This document shows, piece after piece, positions 29,232 through 38,318 of a DNA stretch of 64,000 nucleotides. Origin of the DNA: Massilia sp. YIM B02443 (lineage in GTDB: Bacteria; Pseudomonadota; Gammaproteobacteria; Burkholderiales; Burkholderiaceae_D); NCBI RefSeq assembly GCF_030411955.1, contig NZ_JASNRA010000002.1, forward strand, positions 372,001-436,000, in the 5' to 3' direction. The notes under the pieces are model-generated. The model saw only the letters and a program-made list of their open reading frames with translations, did no database searches and was not told where the DNA came from. The translations under genes and the position numbers were made by a program. Numbering within the stretch: position 1 is the first letter of the stretch; every line of letters begins with the position of its first letter.

Positions 29232-29810
29232 ATGTCTGCCATCTTCCGCAACGTCGCACTGAGCGCCGTCCTCGCCCTGTGCGCGCCCTTCGCTTCGGCC
29301 ACCGTGCTGACCTTCGACGACATCGTCGGTCCCGACGCCAATGCCTCCGTGCCCACCAACTACGGTGGACTGGACTGGTCGAACGCCGGCCTGTCGGTGT
29401 TCACCGGCGCGCAGGATCCGTTCACGCCGCACTCCGGCCAGGGCCGGGTCACCACCGACTGGAGCGACAGCTGGCCGGTCGCCAGCACCATCCGCTTCCT
29501 GGCGCCGACCGTCTTCAACGGCGCCTGGTTCGCCGGCTACGCCGACAGCAGCGTGCAGCTCGACCTGTACTTCGGCGGCCAGCTGGTGGCCAGTTCGGCG
29601 TTGCTGCAGCTCTCCAGCACCCCGGCCTTCCTGGCCGCCGGCTGGGGCAGCGCGATCGACACGGTGGTCGTGACCACCGGCGTGCCGGGGTCGTACGTGA
29701 TGGACGACTTCAGCTTCGACGGCGCGGCCGAGGTGCCGGAACCGGGCTCGCTGGCGCTGGTGCTGGCCGGCTTCGGCCTGGCCGGCGCGGTACGCCTGCG
29801 CCGCAGCTAG
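29232..29810 (+). CDS. PEP-CTERM sorting-domain protein
   Basis: A 192-residue exported protein. After a signal peptide (ending about FASA, residue 24) comes a beta-rich domain of unknown function, with FDDIVGPDAN and a carbohydrate-binding-like pattern, and the C-terminal PEP-CTERM tail VPEPGSLALVLAGFGLAG followed by AVRLRRS. It has an AAGGA Shine-Dalgarno and is 23 bases after the phospholipase C gene, so it is probably co-transcribed with it and would also be phosphate-responsive. It converges with the EamA gene, leaving 3 bases between stops. The exosortase must be elsewhere. Confidence 0.85.
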   Translation: MSAIFRNVALSAVLALCAPFASATVLTFDDIVGPDANASVPTNYGGLDWSNAGLSVFTGAQDPFTPHSGQGRVTTDWSDSWPVASTIRFLAPTVFNGAWFAGYADSSVQLDLYFGGQLVASSALLQLSSTPAFLAAGWGSAIDTVVVTTGVPGSYVMDDFSFDGAAEVPEPGSLALVLAGFGLAGAVRLRRS

Positions 29811-29813
29811 TCG

Positions 29814-30695
29814 TCAGGGATGCTCCGCCTCGACGTGTTCTTTCTCGTGGCGGATCAGGTACAGGCCGCTGCCGATGATGATGGCGGCCCCCAGCATGGT
29901 CCAGCTGTCCGGCAGTGCGCGCCACAGCAGCCAGTCCATGCCGACGCCCCAGGCCAGCGCCGAATACTCGAACGGCGCCACGCTCGACGCTTCGCCGCGC
30001 GAGAACGCCTCGGTGATCGCCAGCTGGCCGATGAAGCCCGACAGCGCCAGGCCGGTCAGGAGTGGAATCTCGCTGGCCGGGATCGGCACCCAATCTGGCG
30101 CCGCCAGCGCCGTGCCGCCGACCGCGATCAGCACGATCAGCCAGAACACGGTGTGTTCGTTGCGGTCGGTGCGCGCCAGCACGCGCACCGTGATGGCGGA
30201 AATCGCATAGCAGCTGGCCGAGGCCAATATCGCCAGTCCGCCCACCGTCAGGAAGCCCGCGCCGCTCGGACGCAGCACCACCAGCACCCCGCACATGCCG
30301 ACGCCGATCGCGATCCAGCGCGCCAGATCCACGCGCTCCTTCAGCAGCAGCACCGACAGCGCCGTGATCAGGGCCGGCGCGATGAAGAAGATCGAATACG
30401 CTTCGGCCAGCGACAGCTGGCGCAGGCCGTAGGCGAACAGCGCCAGCATCAGGATCCCGAGCACGCCGCGCAGCAGGTGCATCGGCCAGCGCACCCGGAA
30501 TATCCCCCTGAAGGCGCCGCGCCAGGCCACGTAGGCCGCCACCAATGGCAGCGAACACAGGGCGCGCAGCGCCGCCACCTGCAGCGCCGGATAGCGCGCC
30601 GACAGCAGCTTCATCGCCGTGTCCATCAGGGCGAACATGAAGACGGCGAGCAGCATGGCGTAGATGCTGTACAGGTTTCCGGATGGGCGCTTCAC
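29814..30695 (-). CDS. EamA-family (DMT superfamily) transporter
   Basis: A 293-residue inner membrane protein with about ten hydrophobic segments arranged as two EamA repeats of five helices, as in the drug/metabolite transporter superfamily. Substrate is not predictable. I choose GTG 30695, preceded by AGGA at a good distance. A longer start at TTG 30725 would fall inside the terminator of the upstream prx gene and is less likely. It is in the insertion between lpxC and ftsZ. Confidence 0.85.
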   Translation of the reverse strand: MKRPSGNLYSIYAMLLAVFMFALMDTAMKLLSARYPALQVAALRALCSLPLVAAYVAWRGAFRGIFRVRWPMHLLRGVLGILMLALFAYGLRQLSLAEAYSIFFIAPALITALSVLLLKERVDLARWIAIGVGMCGVLVVLRPSGAGFLTVGGLAILASASCYAISAITVRVLARTDRNEHTVFWLIVLIAVGGTALAAPDWVPIPASEIPLLTGLALSGFIGQLAITEAFSRGEASSVAPFEYSALAWGVGMDWLLWRALPDSWTMLGAAIIIGSGLYLIRHEKEHVEAEHP

Positions 30696-30721
30696 GATGC
30701 GGGTCCTATATAACGGTGAGA

Positions 30722-30746
30722 ACAAAAACGGCGCCGCAGCGCCGTT
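30722..30746 (-). terminator. Rho-independent terminator of the peroxiredoxin gene
   Basis: On the minus strand a 7-base stem (ACGGCGC and GCGCCGT; plus-strand arms 30728-30734 and 30739-30745) with a 4-base loop is followed by a run of five T. It begins 25 bases after the peroxiredoxin stop. Confidence 0.85.
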
Positions 30747-30770
30747 CGGATTGCGACGCGGGCGAAAGAA

Positions 30771-31274
30771 TCAGCCGAGCTTTTGCAGCATCGCTTCGGC
30801 GCTGGAAGCTTCGACACCCTTGGCGTCGATGTCCAGGCTCTTGACCACGCCGTCTTCGACCAGCATCGAATAGCGCTTCGAGCGGGTGCCCATGCCGTGT
30901 TGCGAGAAATCGTTGTCCAGGCCCAGGGCCTTGGTGAAAGTGGCGTTGCCGTCGGCCAGCATGCGCACGATGCCGGTGGCTTTCTGGTCGCGGCCCCAGG
31001 CGCCCATCACGAAGGCGTCGTTGACCGAGATGCACCAGATTTCGTCGACGCCTTTAGCCTTGATGGCGTCGGCATGCTTGACGTAGCCCGGCACGTGCTG
31101 CACCGAGCAGCCCGGGGTGAATGCGCCCGGCAGGCCGAAGATGACGATCTTCTTGCCCCGCACCAGGTCCGCCACCTGGAAAGTATTTGGACCCAGGGTG
31201 CAGCCTTCGGTTTCGGTCTCGATGAATTCGGCCAGGGTGCCTTCAGGCAGGCGTTCGCCGATCTGGATGGTCAT
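30771..31274 (-). CDS. Peroxiredoxin (Prx5/glutaredoxin-type)
   Basis: A 167-residue thiol peroxidase. The peroxidatic Cys is C56 in GLPGAFTPGCSVQH, the Prx5 signature. Further family segments are IWCISVNDAFVMGAWG and DPNAxFTKALGL-like (DGNATFTKALGL), and the C-terminal YSMLVEDGVVKSLDID. It reduces hydrogen peroxide and alkyl hydroperoxides, usually with glutaredoxin or glutathione. A possible second Cys is C80 in the CISVNDAF segment. The ATG at 31274 has an ideal AAGGAG 7 bases before it. Terminators on both sides indicate a single-gene transcript. Confidence 0.93.
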   Translation of the reverse strand: MTIQIGERLPEGTLAEFIETETEGCTLGPNTFQVADLVRGKKIVIFGLPGAFTPGCSVQHVPGYVKHADAIKAKGVDEIWCISVNDAFVMGAWGRDQKATGIVRMLADGNATFTKALGLDNDFSQHGMGTRSKRYSMLVEDGVVKSLDIDAKGVEASSAEAMLQKLG

Positions 31275-31362
31275 GTGTGCTCCTTGTTGATATTTTGGGA
31301 ATCTTGTCATTATCGCCGATCCGGGAATGGCGTGCTGAGGATCGCCGGCGGGCGCATAAAAC

Positions 31363-31388
31363 AAAAGGCCAGCTTGCGCTGGCCTTTT
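31363..31388 (-). terminator. Rho-independent terminator of ftsZ and the dcw cluster
   Basis: A perfect 11-base inverted repeat (AAAAGGCCAGC at 31363-31373, GCTGGCCTTTT at 31378-31388) with a 4-base loop lies 21 bases after the ftsZ stop and gives a T-run on the minus strand. Confidence 0.93.
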
Positions 31389-31409
31389 CACTCATGGGCA
31401 AGTCGCGGC

Positions 31410-32609
31410 TCAGTCAGCCTGCTTGCGCAGGAATGCCGGAATATCGTACGTCTCGACGCCGTTGCGCTGCATCGCCTGCACCTGCTCGGATGCCTGCTCG
31501 CGGCGCCACACGGCCGGCTGCTTCATGCCGCCCAGGGCGTCGGCGCTGGCCTTGCCCGCGGTCAGGCCGCCGGCCACCGCCGCCGCACCCTGCATCACCG
31601 GCGCGTCGTAGGTGCCGGTGCGCAGCTGCTGCTGCGGCTGGACCAGCGAGATCGACTTCTTGTTCTTGCCCAGGCCGGTCGCGACCACGGTCACGCGGAT
31701 CTCGTCGCCCATCGCGTCGTCGTAGGCGATGCCCTGTGCGATCGAGGCGTCCGGTGCGGCGAAGGCGCGCACGGCGGCCATGACTTCCTTGATCTCTTTA
31801 CCCTTCAGGCCACGCGACGCAGTCACGTTGACCAGCACGCCCTTGGCGCCCGACAGGTCGATGCCGTCCAGCAGCGGCGAAGCGACAGCCTGTTCGGCGG
31901 CGATGCGCGCGCGGTCGACGCCGGCGGCGGTCGCGGTGCCCATCATGGCCTTGCCCTGCTCGCCCATGATGGTCTTGACGTCGTTGAAGTCGACGTTGAT
32001 GTGGCCCGGCACGTTGATGATCTCGGCGATGCCGGCCACCGCGTTGTTCAGGACGTCGTCGGCGTGCTTCATCCAGTCGAGCATCGATTCGTCTTCGTAG
32101 ATGTCTTCCAGCTTTTCGTTGAGGATGACGATCAGGGAGTCGACGTGCTTGGTCAGTTCTTCCAGGCCTTCTTCGGCCACGTCCATGCACTTCTGGCCTT
32201 CGTACGAGAATGGCTTGGAGACCACGGCCACGGTCAGGGCGCCCATGGTCTTGGCCACTTCGGCCACGATCGGGGCGGCGCCGGTGCCGGTGCCGCCGCC
32301 CATGCCGGCGGCGATGAAGACCATGTGCGCGCCACGCAGCGCATCCTCGATGCGCGAGCGCGACTGCTCGGCGAGCTGGCGGCCGATCTCCGGACGCATG
32401 CCCGCGCCCAGGCCCGATTCGCCGATCTGGATGACGTTGTTGGCGCTCGAGGCGGCCAGCGCCTGCGCGTCGGTGTTGGCGGCGATGAACTCGACACCGG
32501 ACACACCTTTGTTGATCATGTGCTGGACTGCGTTGCCGCCGGCGCCGCCGACGCCCACGACCTTGATCACCGTCCCCAGTGCTGCGTTATCGACCATATC
32601 GAACTCCAT
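31410..32609 (-). CDS. ftsZ: Cell division tubulin homologue FtsZ
   Basis: FtsZ forms the GTP-dependent Z ring that organises division. The 399-residue protein has the GTP-binding NTDAQ (45-49) and tubulin signature GGGTGTG (104-110), the catalytic T7 loop region NVDFNDVKTIM, a variable linker of moderate length and the C-terminal peptide YDIPAFLRKQ that binds FtsA, ZipA and ZapD. It is the last gene of the cluster. A 144-base gap separates it from ftsA and may contain its own promoter. It is followed by a strong terminator instead of lpxC, unlike most relatives. Confidence 0.99.
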   Translation of the reverse strand: MEFDMVDNAALGTVIKVVGVGGAGGNAVQHMINKGVSGVEFIAANTDAQALAASSANNVIQIGESGLGAGMRPEIGRQLAEQSRSRIEDALRGAHMVFIAAGMGGGTGTGAAPIVAEVAKTMGALTVAVVSKPFSYEGQKCMDVAEEGLEELTKHVDSLIVILNEKLEDIYEDESMLDWMKHADDVLNNAVAGIAEIINVPGHINVDFNDVKTIMGEQGKAMMGTATAAGVDRARIAAEQAVASPLLDGIDLSGAKGVLVNVTASRGLKGKEIKEVMAAVRAFAAPDASIAQGIAYDDAMGDEIRVTVVATGLGKNKKSISLVQPQQQLRTGTYDAPVMQGAAAVAGGLTAGKASADALGGMKQPAVWRREQASEQVQAMQRNGVETYDIPAFLRKQAD

Positions 32610-32753
32610 GATGACTCCCTATATTCAGAAATGCTGTTCCAGGGACGAAGCCTTAGCGTGCTTGATGCGCTGCCTCATGCCGGTAACTAGCGATTGTATT
32701 TAAAAACCTTGTACCCGTGACGAATTTTCGTTACCAAATTTGTTACCAAGTGC
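32610..32753 (-). promoter_or_regulatory. ftsA-ftsZ intergenic region with GTTACCAA repeats
   Basis: An AT-rich 144-base gap. GTTACCAA is repeated at 32730-32737 and 32742-32749 (12 bases apart), with an inverted GGTAAC at 32682-32687. On the minus strand TACAAT (plus 32693-32698) is a good -10, but no strong -35 is found at 16-18 bases. Likely an internal ftsZ promoter. Confidence 0.4.
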
Positions 32754-33986
32754 TTAGAAATTCCCGGCTATCCATTCTTTCATCCGCTGCCAGACCGCCT
32801 TCACCGACCCGTCCTGCCGAGTGACGATGTGTCCCCGCAGGTACTGCTTCTTCGCTTCGAGCAGTAGACCGAGCACGGTGGCGTAGCGTGGGCTGCGTAC
32901 CACATCTGCCAGCTGTCCGCGGTAGTCCGGCGTGCCGAGGCGCGCCGGCTTCAGGAAGATGTCTTCCGCCATCTCGATCATGCCCGGCATGATGGCGCTG
33001 CCGCCGGTCAGGACGATGCCCGACGACAGCACGCCTTCGTAGCCCGACTCGCGCACCACCTGGTGCACCATCGCGAACAGTTCCTCCACCCGAGGCTCGA
33101 TCACGGCCGCCAGCGCCTGGCGCGACAAGGCGCGCGGGCCGCGGTCGCCGAGACCTGGCACTTCGAGTGTCTCGCCCGGATCGGCCAGTACCTGCTTGGC
33201 CACCCCGTAGCGGATCTTGATATCTTCTGCTTCCCCGGTCGGCGTGCGCAGCGCCATCGCCACGTCGCTGGTGATCTGGTCGCCCGCGATCGGGATCACC
33301 GCCGTGTGACGGATCGCGCCGTCCGAGAACACCGCGATGTCGGTGGTGCCGCCGCCGATATCGATCAGCACCACGCCCAGTTCCTTTTCGTCGACCGTCA
33401 GCACCGCGTCGGCGGAAGCCATCGGCTGCAGGATCAGGTCCGAGACCTCGAGACCGCAGCGGCGCACGCACTTTACAATGTTTTGCACCGCGGATACCGC
33501 ACCGGTGACGATGTGCACCCGCACTTCGAGGCGAATCCCGCTCATGCCGATCGGCTCGCGCACGTCTTCCTGGTTGTCGACGATGAATTCCTGCGGCACC
33601 GTGTGCAGCAATTGCTGGTCGGTCGGGATGTTGACCGCCTTGGCGGTCTCGATCACGCGCGCCACGTCGGTGGCCGTCACTTCCTTTTCCTTGATCGCCA
33701 CCATCCCGCTCGAATTGAACGAGCGGATATGGCTGCCGGCGATGCCGGCGTAGACGTTGCGGATCTTGCAGTCGGCCATCAGCTCGGCCTCTTCCAGCGC
33801 GCGCTGGATCGATTCGACCGTGGCCTCGATGTTGACGACCACGCCCTTCTTCAACCCCCTCGACTCGTGCTGACCGAGGCCGATCACCTCGTGGCGTCCG
33901 TCGGACATCACCTCGGCGACCACGGCCACCACCTTGGAGGTGCCGATGTCGAGGCCGACGATCAGGTTTTTCGCGTCTTTTGTCAT
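32754..33986 (-). CDS. ftsA: Cell division actin-like protein FtsA
   Basis: FtsA tethers FtsZ filaments to the membrane and recruits later division proteins. The 410-residue protein has the actin-like phosphate loops (LIVGLDIGTSKVVAVVAE near the start; VLIDIGGGTTDIAVF), the 1C domain in between, and a C-terminal amphipathic helix (AVWQRMKEWIAGNF) used for membrane binding. It lies 13 bases after ftsQ. Length and order are standard. Confidence 0.98.
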   Translation of the reverse strand: MTKDAKNLIVGLDIGTSKVVAVVAEVMSDGRHEVIGLGQHESRGLKKGVVVNIEATVESIQRALEEAELMADCKIRNVYAGIAGSHIRSFNSSGMVAIKEKEVTATDVARVIETAKAVNIPTDQQLLHTVPQEFIVDNQEDVREPIGMSGIRLEVRVHIVTGAVSAVQNIVKCVRRCGLEVSDLILQPMASADAVLTVDEKELGVVLIDIGGGTTDIAVFSDGAIRHTAVIPIAGDQITSDVAMALRTPTGEAEDIKIRYGVAKQVLADPGETLEVPGLGDRGPRALSRQALAAVIEPRVEELFAMVHQVVRESGYEGVLSSGIVLTGGSAIMPGMIEMAEDIFLKPARLGTPDYRGQLADVVRSPRYATVLGLLLEAKKQYLRGHIVTRQDGSVKAVWQRMKEWIAGNF

Positions 33987-33999
33987 TGCTGTTCGCCTG

Positions 34000-34854
34000 C
34001 TAGATTTGCTTGGTTGTTTTGTTGTTCGGCTGCGCCGGCGTGCTGCCGTGCGGCTTGGGTTCTGGTTTCTTCTTCGCGGCCTTCACCGGCTTGGTTGCAT
34101 CCGCCGGCACCGTCAGCGCCGCCGACGACAGCGCCAGGCCGGTCGGATAGCGCATGTCGATGGTGTCGATGCGCCCTTCCTGCAGCCTGGCGACCAGCTG
34201 CGGATAGACGCCGACCAGGCGCTGCACGCGTTTCTTCAAGGTGTTGCGGTCCTGCTCGCGTCCGAGTTCGACGCTCATGCCGTTGTCCAGCCTGACGGTC
34301 CAGGCGTAGCGGTCCGACAGCGACAACGAGCGCGGCACCAGCTGCACCGGCGCGAACGCAGTGCGCAGTTCGGAGAAGCGCCGCAGCACGTCCTTCTCGC
34401 TGCCGGGCGGACCTTCGAACGCCGGCAGCGCCAGCTCGTCCTCGGTCTCGGCGATGTTGGCGGTGAACACGTCGCCCTTCACCGACAGCAGGCGGCCTTC
34501 GTCGCCCCAGGTGCCGATCGCTTCGTGTTCTTCGACTTCCACCACCAGCGCGTTCGGCCACTCGCGGCGCACGGTGGCGCGCCGCACCCAGGGCACGGTC
34601 TCGAAGGTGGTGCGCACCTGGTCCAGGTCGGCGGTGAAGAAGTTGCCGCGCAATTTGCCGACCACGCCGTTGCGCACGGTGAGCGCGTTGACGTGCTTCA
34701 GGTCGATCCCGTACATGCTTTCCACCGTCACCGTGCGCAACGCGAACATCGGCCGCTGCGACAGCCACCAGACGCCCGTGACCAGGGCGGCGAGCACCGT
34801 CGCCGCCGTCATGAAACTGGCGGTCGCGTTGAGGGCGCGGACGTCATGCCACAT
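34000..34854 (-). CDS. ftsQ: Cell division protein FtsQ
   Basis: FtsQ is a bitopic inner membrane protein that joins with FtsL and FtsB in the divisome. The 284-residue protein has a short cytoplasmic part, one membrane segment (about 13-33), a POTRA domain (MFALRTVTVES onward) and a beta domain with WPNALVVEVEEHEAIGTW. The C-terminal 30 residues are a Lys- and Pro-rich tail (KPVKAAKKKPEPKPHG), not part of the folded domain. It lies between ddl and ftsA with short gaps. Confidence 0.96.
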   Translation of the reverse strand: MWHDVRALNATASFMTAATVLAALVTGVWWLSQRPMFALRTVTVESMYGIDLKHVNALTVRNGVVGKLRGNFFTADLDQVRTTFETVPWVRRATVRREWPNALVVEVEEHEAIGTWGDEGRLLSVKGDVFTANIAETEDELALPAFEGPPGSEKDVLRRFSELRTAFAPVQLVPRSLSLSDRYAWTVRLDNGMSVELGREQDRNTLKKRVQRLVGVYPQLVARLQEGRIDTIDMRYPTGLALSSAALTVPADATKPVKAAKKKPEPKPHGSTPAQPNNKTTKQI

Positions 34855-34860
34855 GGTTCA

Positions 34861-35838
34861 TTATTCCTTTGCTTTGCCCTTGCCGCCCATCTTGAGCCGC
34901 GCCGAACGCAGGATCTCGATGCACAGGTCTTCGTAGCCGATACCGACCGCGCGCGCCGCCATCGGCACCAGCGAGTGGGTGGTCATGCCGGGCGAGGTGT
35001 TCACCTCCAGCAGGAAGGGGCGCATGTCGCTCTCGCGCACCAGCACGTCGACCCGGCCCCAGCCCTCGCAGCCGAGCGCGCGGTAGGCATTGACGGCGTG
35101 GCGCTGGATTTCCTGGGTCAGCGCCTCCGGCAATGGCGCCGGGCAGTGGTACTGGGTGTCGTCGGTGAAGTACTTGTTCTGGTAGTCGTACTTGCCTTCC
35201 GGGGCCACGATCTCGACGATCGGCAGCGCGCGCGCCGCCGCGCCCTGGCCCAGCACGGCGACCGTAAACTCGCGGCCGGTGACGAATTCCTCGGCCAGCA
35301 CCGCGTCGTCCATGCTCGCCACCAGCGCGATCGCTTCTTTCAGCTGGCCGATTTCGGTCACCTTGGTGATGCCGATGCTCGAGCCCTCGAGCGGCGGCTT
35401 GACGATCAGCGGCAGGCCCAGCTTGGCCACCACGGCATCGAGGTCGCTGTCGGCGTCGATCGTCGCGTACTGCGGGGTCGGCACGCCTTCGGTCAGCCAG
35501 ATCTTCTTGGTGGTGATCTTGTCCATGCCGATGCTCGACGCCATCACGCCGCTGCCGGTGTACGGGATGCCGAGCTGCTCGAGCGCGCCCTGCAGGCTGC
35601 CGTCCTCGCCGTAGCGGCCGTGCAGCGCGATGAAGACGCGGTCAAACTTCTGCGCGGCCAGGTCGGCCAGGCTTTGCGTGCCCGGGTCGAAGGCGTGGGC
35701 GTCGATGCCGCGGCTTTGCAGGGCCTGCAGCACGCCGTTGCCGGAAATGAGGGAGATCTCGCGTTCGGCGGAGCGTCCGCCGAACAGCACGCCGACCTTG
35801 CCGAAAGCGGCGGCATCGAAAGTGGTGGTCGTGGTCAC
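34861..35838 (-). CDS. ddl: D-alanine--D-alanine ligase
   Basis: Ddl joins two D-alanines for the peptidoglycan stem peptide. The 325-residue ATP-grasp enzyme has [33 protein letters not shown], the ATP-binding [14 protein letters not shown], and the metal-binding [12 protein letters not shown]. The start is GTG at 35838, 4 bases after the murC stop. Its place in the dcw cluster corresponds to ddlB of E. coli. Confidence 0.97.
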   Translation of the reverse strand: MTTTTTFDAAAFGKVGVLFGGRSAEREISLISGNGVLQALQSRGIDAHAFDPGTQSLADLAAQKFDRVFIALHGRYGEDGSLQGALEQLGIPYTGSGVMASSIGMDKITTKKIWLTEGVPTPQYATIDADSDLDAVVAKLGLPLIVKPPLEGSSIGITKVTEIGQLKEAIALVASMDDAVLAEEFVTGREFTVAVLGQGAAARALPIVEIVAPEGKYDYQNKYFTDDTQYHCPAPLPEALTQEIQRHAVNAYRALGCEGWGRVDVLVRESDMRPFLLEVNTSPGMTTHSLVPMAARAVGIGYEDLCIEILRSARLKMGGKGKAKE

Positions 35839-35842
35839 GGTG

Positions 35843-37231
35843 TCAGGCCTTTGCGTTGGTCAGTTGGTGGGGAACGCCGCTGATCGAGCCGGCGCCCATG
35901 GTCAGCACGACGTCGCCGTCGCGCGCGATGTTCATGATCGCGGCCGGCATGTCGGCGATGGCTTCGACGAAAATCGGCTCAAGCTTGCCCGAAGTGCGCA
36001 GCGCGCGCGCTAGGGCGCGGCCGTCGGCGGCCACGATCGGCGCCTCGCCGGCCGGATACACGTCGCCCAGCAGCAGCACGTCCGGGGTGGCCAGCACCTT
36101 GACGAAGTCTTCGAACAGGTCGCGCGTGCGGCTGTAGCGGTGCGGCTGGAACGCCAGCACCAGGCGCCGGCCCGGATAGGCGGCGCGCGCGGCGGCCAGC
36201 GTCACCTCGGTCTCGACCGGGTGGTGGCCGAAGTCGTCGACCAGGGTAAAGCTGCCGCCGGCCGGGAGCGCCACTTCGCCGTAGCGGGTGAAGCGGCGGC
36301 CGACGCCGCGGAATTCGAGCAGGCCGCGCGCGGTCGATGCATCGTCGATGCCGATCTCGCGCGCGATCGCGATCGCCGAGCAGGCGTTGAGCACATTGTG
36401 CATGCCCGGCTGGTTGAGCACGAATTTGGTGTCCGGATAGCCTTCCTGGCGCACCGTGAAGTGCATCTGCACGCCTTCGGCGTAGGCGTCCAGCGCGCGC
36501 ACCTCTGCTTCTTCCGAGAAGCCGTAGGTGGTGACCGGCTTGGTCACCTGCGGCAGGATCGAGCGCACGTGCTGGTCGTCGATGCACAGCATCACACGGC
36601 CGTAGAACGGCAGGCGGTGCGTAAAGTGCACGAACGCCGACTTCAGTTTCTCGAAGTCGTGCTCATAGGTTTCCATATGATCGGCGTCGATGTTGGTGAT
36701 CACCTCGATCATCGGCGACAGGTTCAGGAACGAGGCGTCCGACTCGTCGGCTTCGGCCACGATGTATTCGCCGCTGCCCAGCGCCGCATTGGCGCCGGCG
36801 GCGGTCAGGCGTCCGCCGATGACGAATGTCGGGTCCATGCCGCCGGCCGCCAGCACCGAGGCCACCAGGCTGGTGGTGGTGGTCTTGCCGTGGGTGCCGG
36901 CAATCGCGATGCCGCGCTTCAGGCGCATCAACTCGCCCAGCATGATCGCGCGCGGCACGATCGGCGTCTTGTTGGCGCGTGCGGCCACCACTTCCGGATT
37001 GGCTTCGTTGACGGCGGTGGACGTCACCACCACGTCGGCGCCCGCCACGTGTTCGGCGGCGTGGCCGGTGAACACGCGCGCGCCCAGTTCGGCCAGGCGC
37101 TGGCTGGCGGCGTTGCTGTTCAGGTCCGAGCCCGACACCTTGTAGCCCAGGTTGACCAGCACCTCGGCGATGCCGCTCATGCCGCTGCCGCCGATGCCGA
37201 CGAAGTGAATGTTCTTGATCTTGTGTTTCAT
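35843..37231 (-). CDS. murC: UDP-N-acetylmuramate--L-alanine ligase MurC
   Basis: MurC adds L-Ala to UDP-MurNAc, the first amino acid of the stem peptide. The 462-residue protein has the N-terminal Rossmann part ([17 protein letters not shown]), the ATP loop [11 protein letters not shown] (112-122), and the segments [17 protein letters not shown] and [10 protein letters not shown] typical of MurC. Located 7 bases after murG and 4 before ddl. Confidence 0.98.
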   Translation of the reverse strand: MKHKIKNIHFVGIGGSGMSGIAEVLVNLGYKVSGSDLNSNAASQRLAELGARVFTGHAAEHVAGADVVVTSTAVNEANPEVVAARANKTPIVPRAIMLGELMRLKRGIAIAGTHGKTTTTSLVASVLAAGGMDPTFVIGGRLTAAGANAALGSGEYIVAEADESDASFLNLSPMIEVITNIDADHMETYEHDFEKLKSAFVHFTHRLPFYGRVMLCIDDQHVRSILPQVTKPVTTYGFSEEAEVRALDAYAEGVQMHFTVRQEGYPDTKFVLNQPGMHNVLNACSAIAIAREIGIDDASTARGLLEFRGVGRRFTRYGEVALPAGGSFTLVDDFGHHPVETEVTLAAARAAYPGRRLVLAFQPHRYSRTRDLFEDFVKVLATPDVLLLGDVYPAGEAPIVAADGRALARALRTSGKLEPIFVEAIADMPAAIMNIARDGDVVLTMGAGSISGVPHQLTNAKA

Positions 37232-37238
37232 CTGTAAT

Positions 37239-38318
37239 CTAGCCTGCCAATTTTTCGAGTTCGCGCGCGATCGCTTCGTTGGCGTCGCGCTGGCCGACGC
37301 GCGCCGCCGCCTGGGCCATCGCCAGGCACTGTTCGCGCGTCGTTTGCAGCAGGCTTTTCAGCCGCTGCGGATTCAGTTCGCCCTGCGGCAAGTGCACCGC
37401 CGCCCCCTGCTTGTCCATCCACACCGCGTTGTCGCGCTGGTGGCTGGTGGTGCTGGCCACGAACGGCACCAGCACGCTGGCCACGCCGGCCGCGGTCAGT
37501 TCGGACACGGTGATGGCGCCGGCGCGGCAGATCACCAGGTCTGCTTCACCGTAGGCGGCGGCCATGTCGTCGATGAAGTCGACCACATTGGCGTCGACGC
37601 CGGCCTCTTTATAAGCGGCGCGCAGGGCGTCGATGTTCTTCTTGCCCGACTGGTGCGTGACGACGGGGCGCAGTTCCGGGTCGATCAGTTTCAGCGCCGC
37701 CGGCACGTTGTCGTTCAGGACCTTGGCGCCCAGGCTGCCGCCGACCACCAGCACGCGCAGCACGCCGCTGCGGCCCTTGAAACGCTCCGCGGGTACCGGC
37801 AGGTCGAGGATCTGCTGGCGCACCGGGTTCCCCGTTACCACCGCCTTGCCGGCCGCCTTGCCAAAGTCCGCCGGGAAGCCGAACAGCACGCGCTGGGCCA
37901 TCGGGGTCAGGGTCTTGTTCGACAACAGCAGCGCGGCGTCGGCGTTGACCAGCGCCAGCGGCACGCCGCGCGCGCGCGCGGTCAGGCCGCCCGGCACCGT
38001 GACGTAGCCGCCCATGCCCAGCACCACGTCGGGCCGGCGCGCGGCCAGGTAGCGGTGGCAGGTCCGGAAACTGGCCGCCATCTTGAACGCACCCTTCAGG
38101 GTGTGCGCCAGACCCTTGCCGCGCAGGCCGGCGAAGTCGATCGTGTCCATGTCGATGCCGGCCTGCGGCACCAGGTCTTTCTCCATGCCGTGGGCGGTGC
38201 CCAGCCAGCTCACTTCCCAGCCGCGCGCGCGCATGGTCTGCGCGATCGCGATGCCGGGGAAGATGTGGCCACCGGTGCCGGCGGCCATGATCATCAGGGT
38301 TTTCTTCTTGTTACTCAT
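37239..38318 (-). CDS. murG: UDP-GlcNAc : lipid I N-acetylglucosaminyltransferase MurG
   Basis: MurG adds GlcNAc to lipid I on the inner face of the membrane to give lipid II. The 359-residue GT-B enzyme has the G loop GTGGHIFPG (14-22), [15 protein letters not shown], the second G loop [12 protein letters not shown] and the acceptor-binding [14 protein letters not shown] with [14 protein letters not shown]. It overlaps ftsW by 4 bases (ATGA), indicating coupling. Confidence 0.98.
   Translation of the reverse strand: MSNKKKTLMIMAAGTGGHIFPGIAIAQTMRARGWEVSWLGTAHGMEKDLVPQAGIDMDTIDFAGLRGKGLAHTLKGAFKMAASFRTCHRYLAARRPDVVLGMGGYVTVPGGLTARARGVPLALVNADAALLLSNKTLTPMAQRVLFGFPADFGKAAGKAVVTGNPVRQQILDLPVPAERFKGRSGVLRVLVVGGSLGAKVLNDNVPAALKLIDPELRPVVTHQSGKKNIDALRAAYKEAGVDANVVDFIDDMAAAYGEADLVICRAGAITVSELTAAGVASVLVPFVASTTSHQRDNAVWMDKQGAAVHLPQGELNPQRLKSLLQTTREQCLAMAQAAARVGQRDANEAIARELEKLAG

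Noticed and set aside
30696-30725. TTG 30725 as start of the EamA transporter
   Set aside because: It falls in the T-run of the preceding gene's terminator, and GTG 30695 has a proper Shine-Dalgarno.
30783-32690. 635-codon frame antisense to the peroxiredoxin and ftsZ genes
   Set aside because: Crosses two genes and two terminators; no recognisable protein features.
34861-35838. Start of ddl at an ATG
   Set aside because: The family N-terminus is reached only by the GTG at 35838; no better ATG exists in frame.
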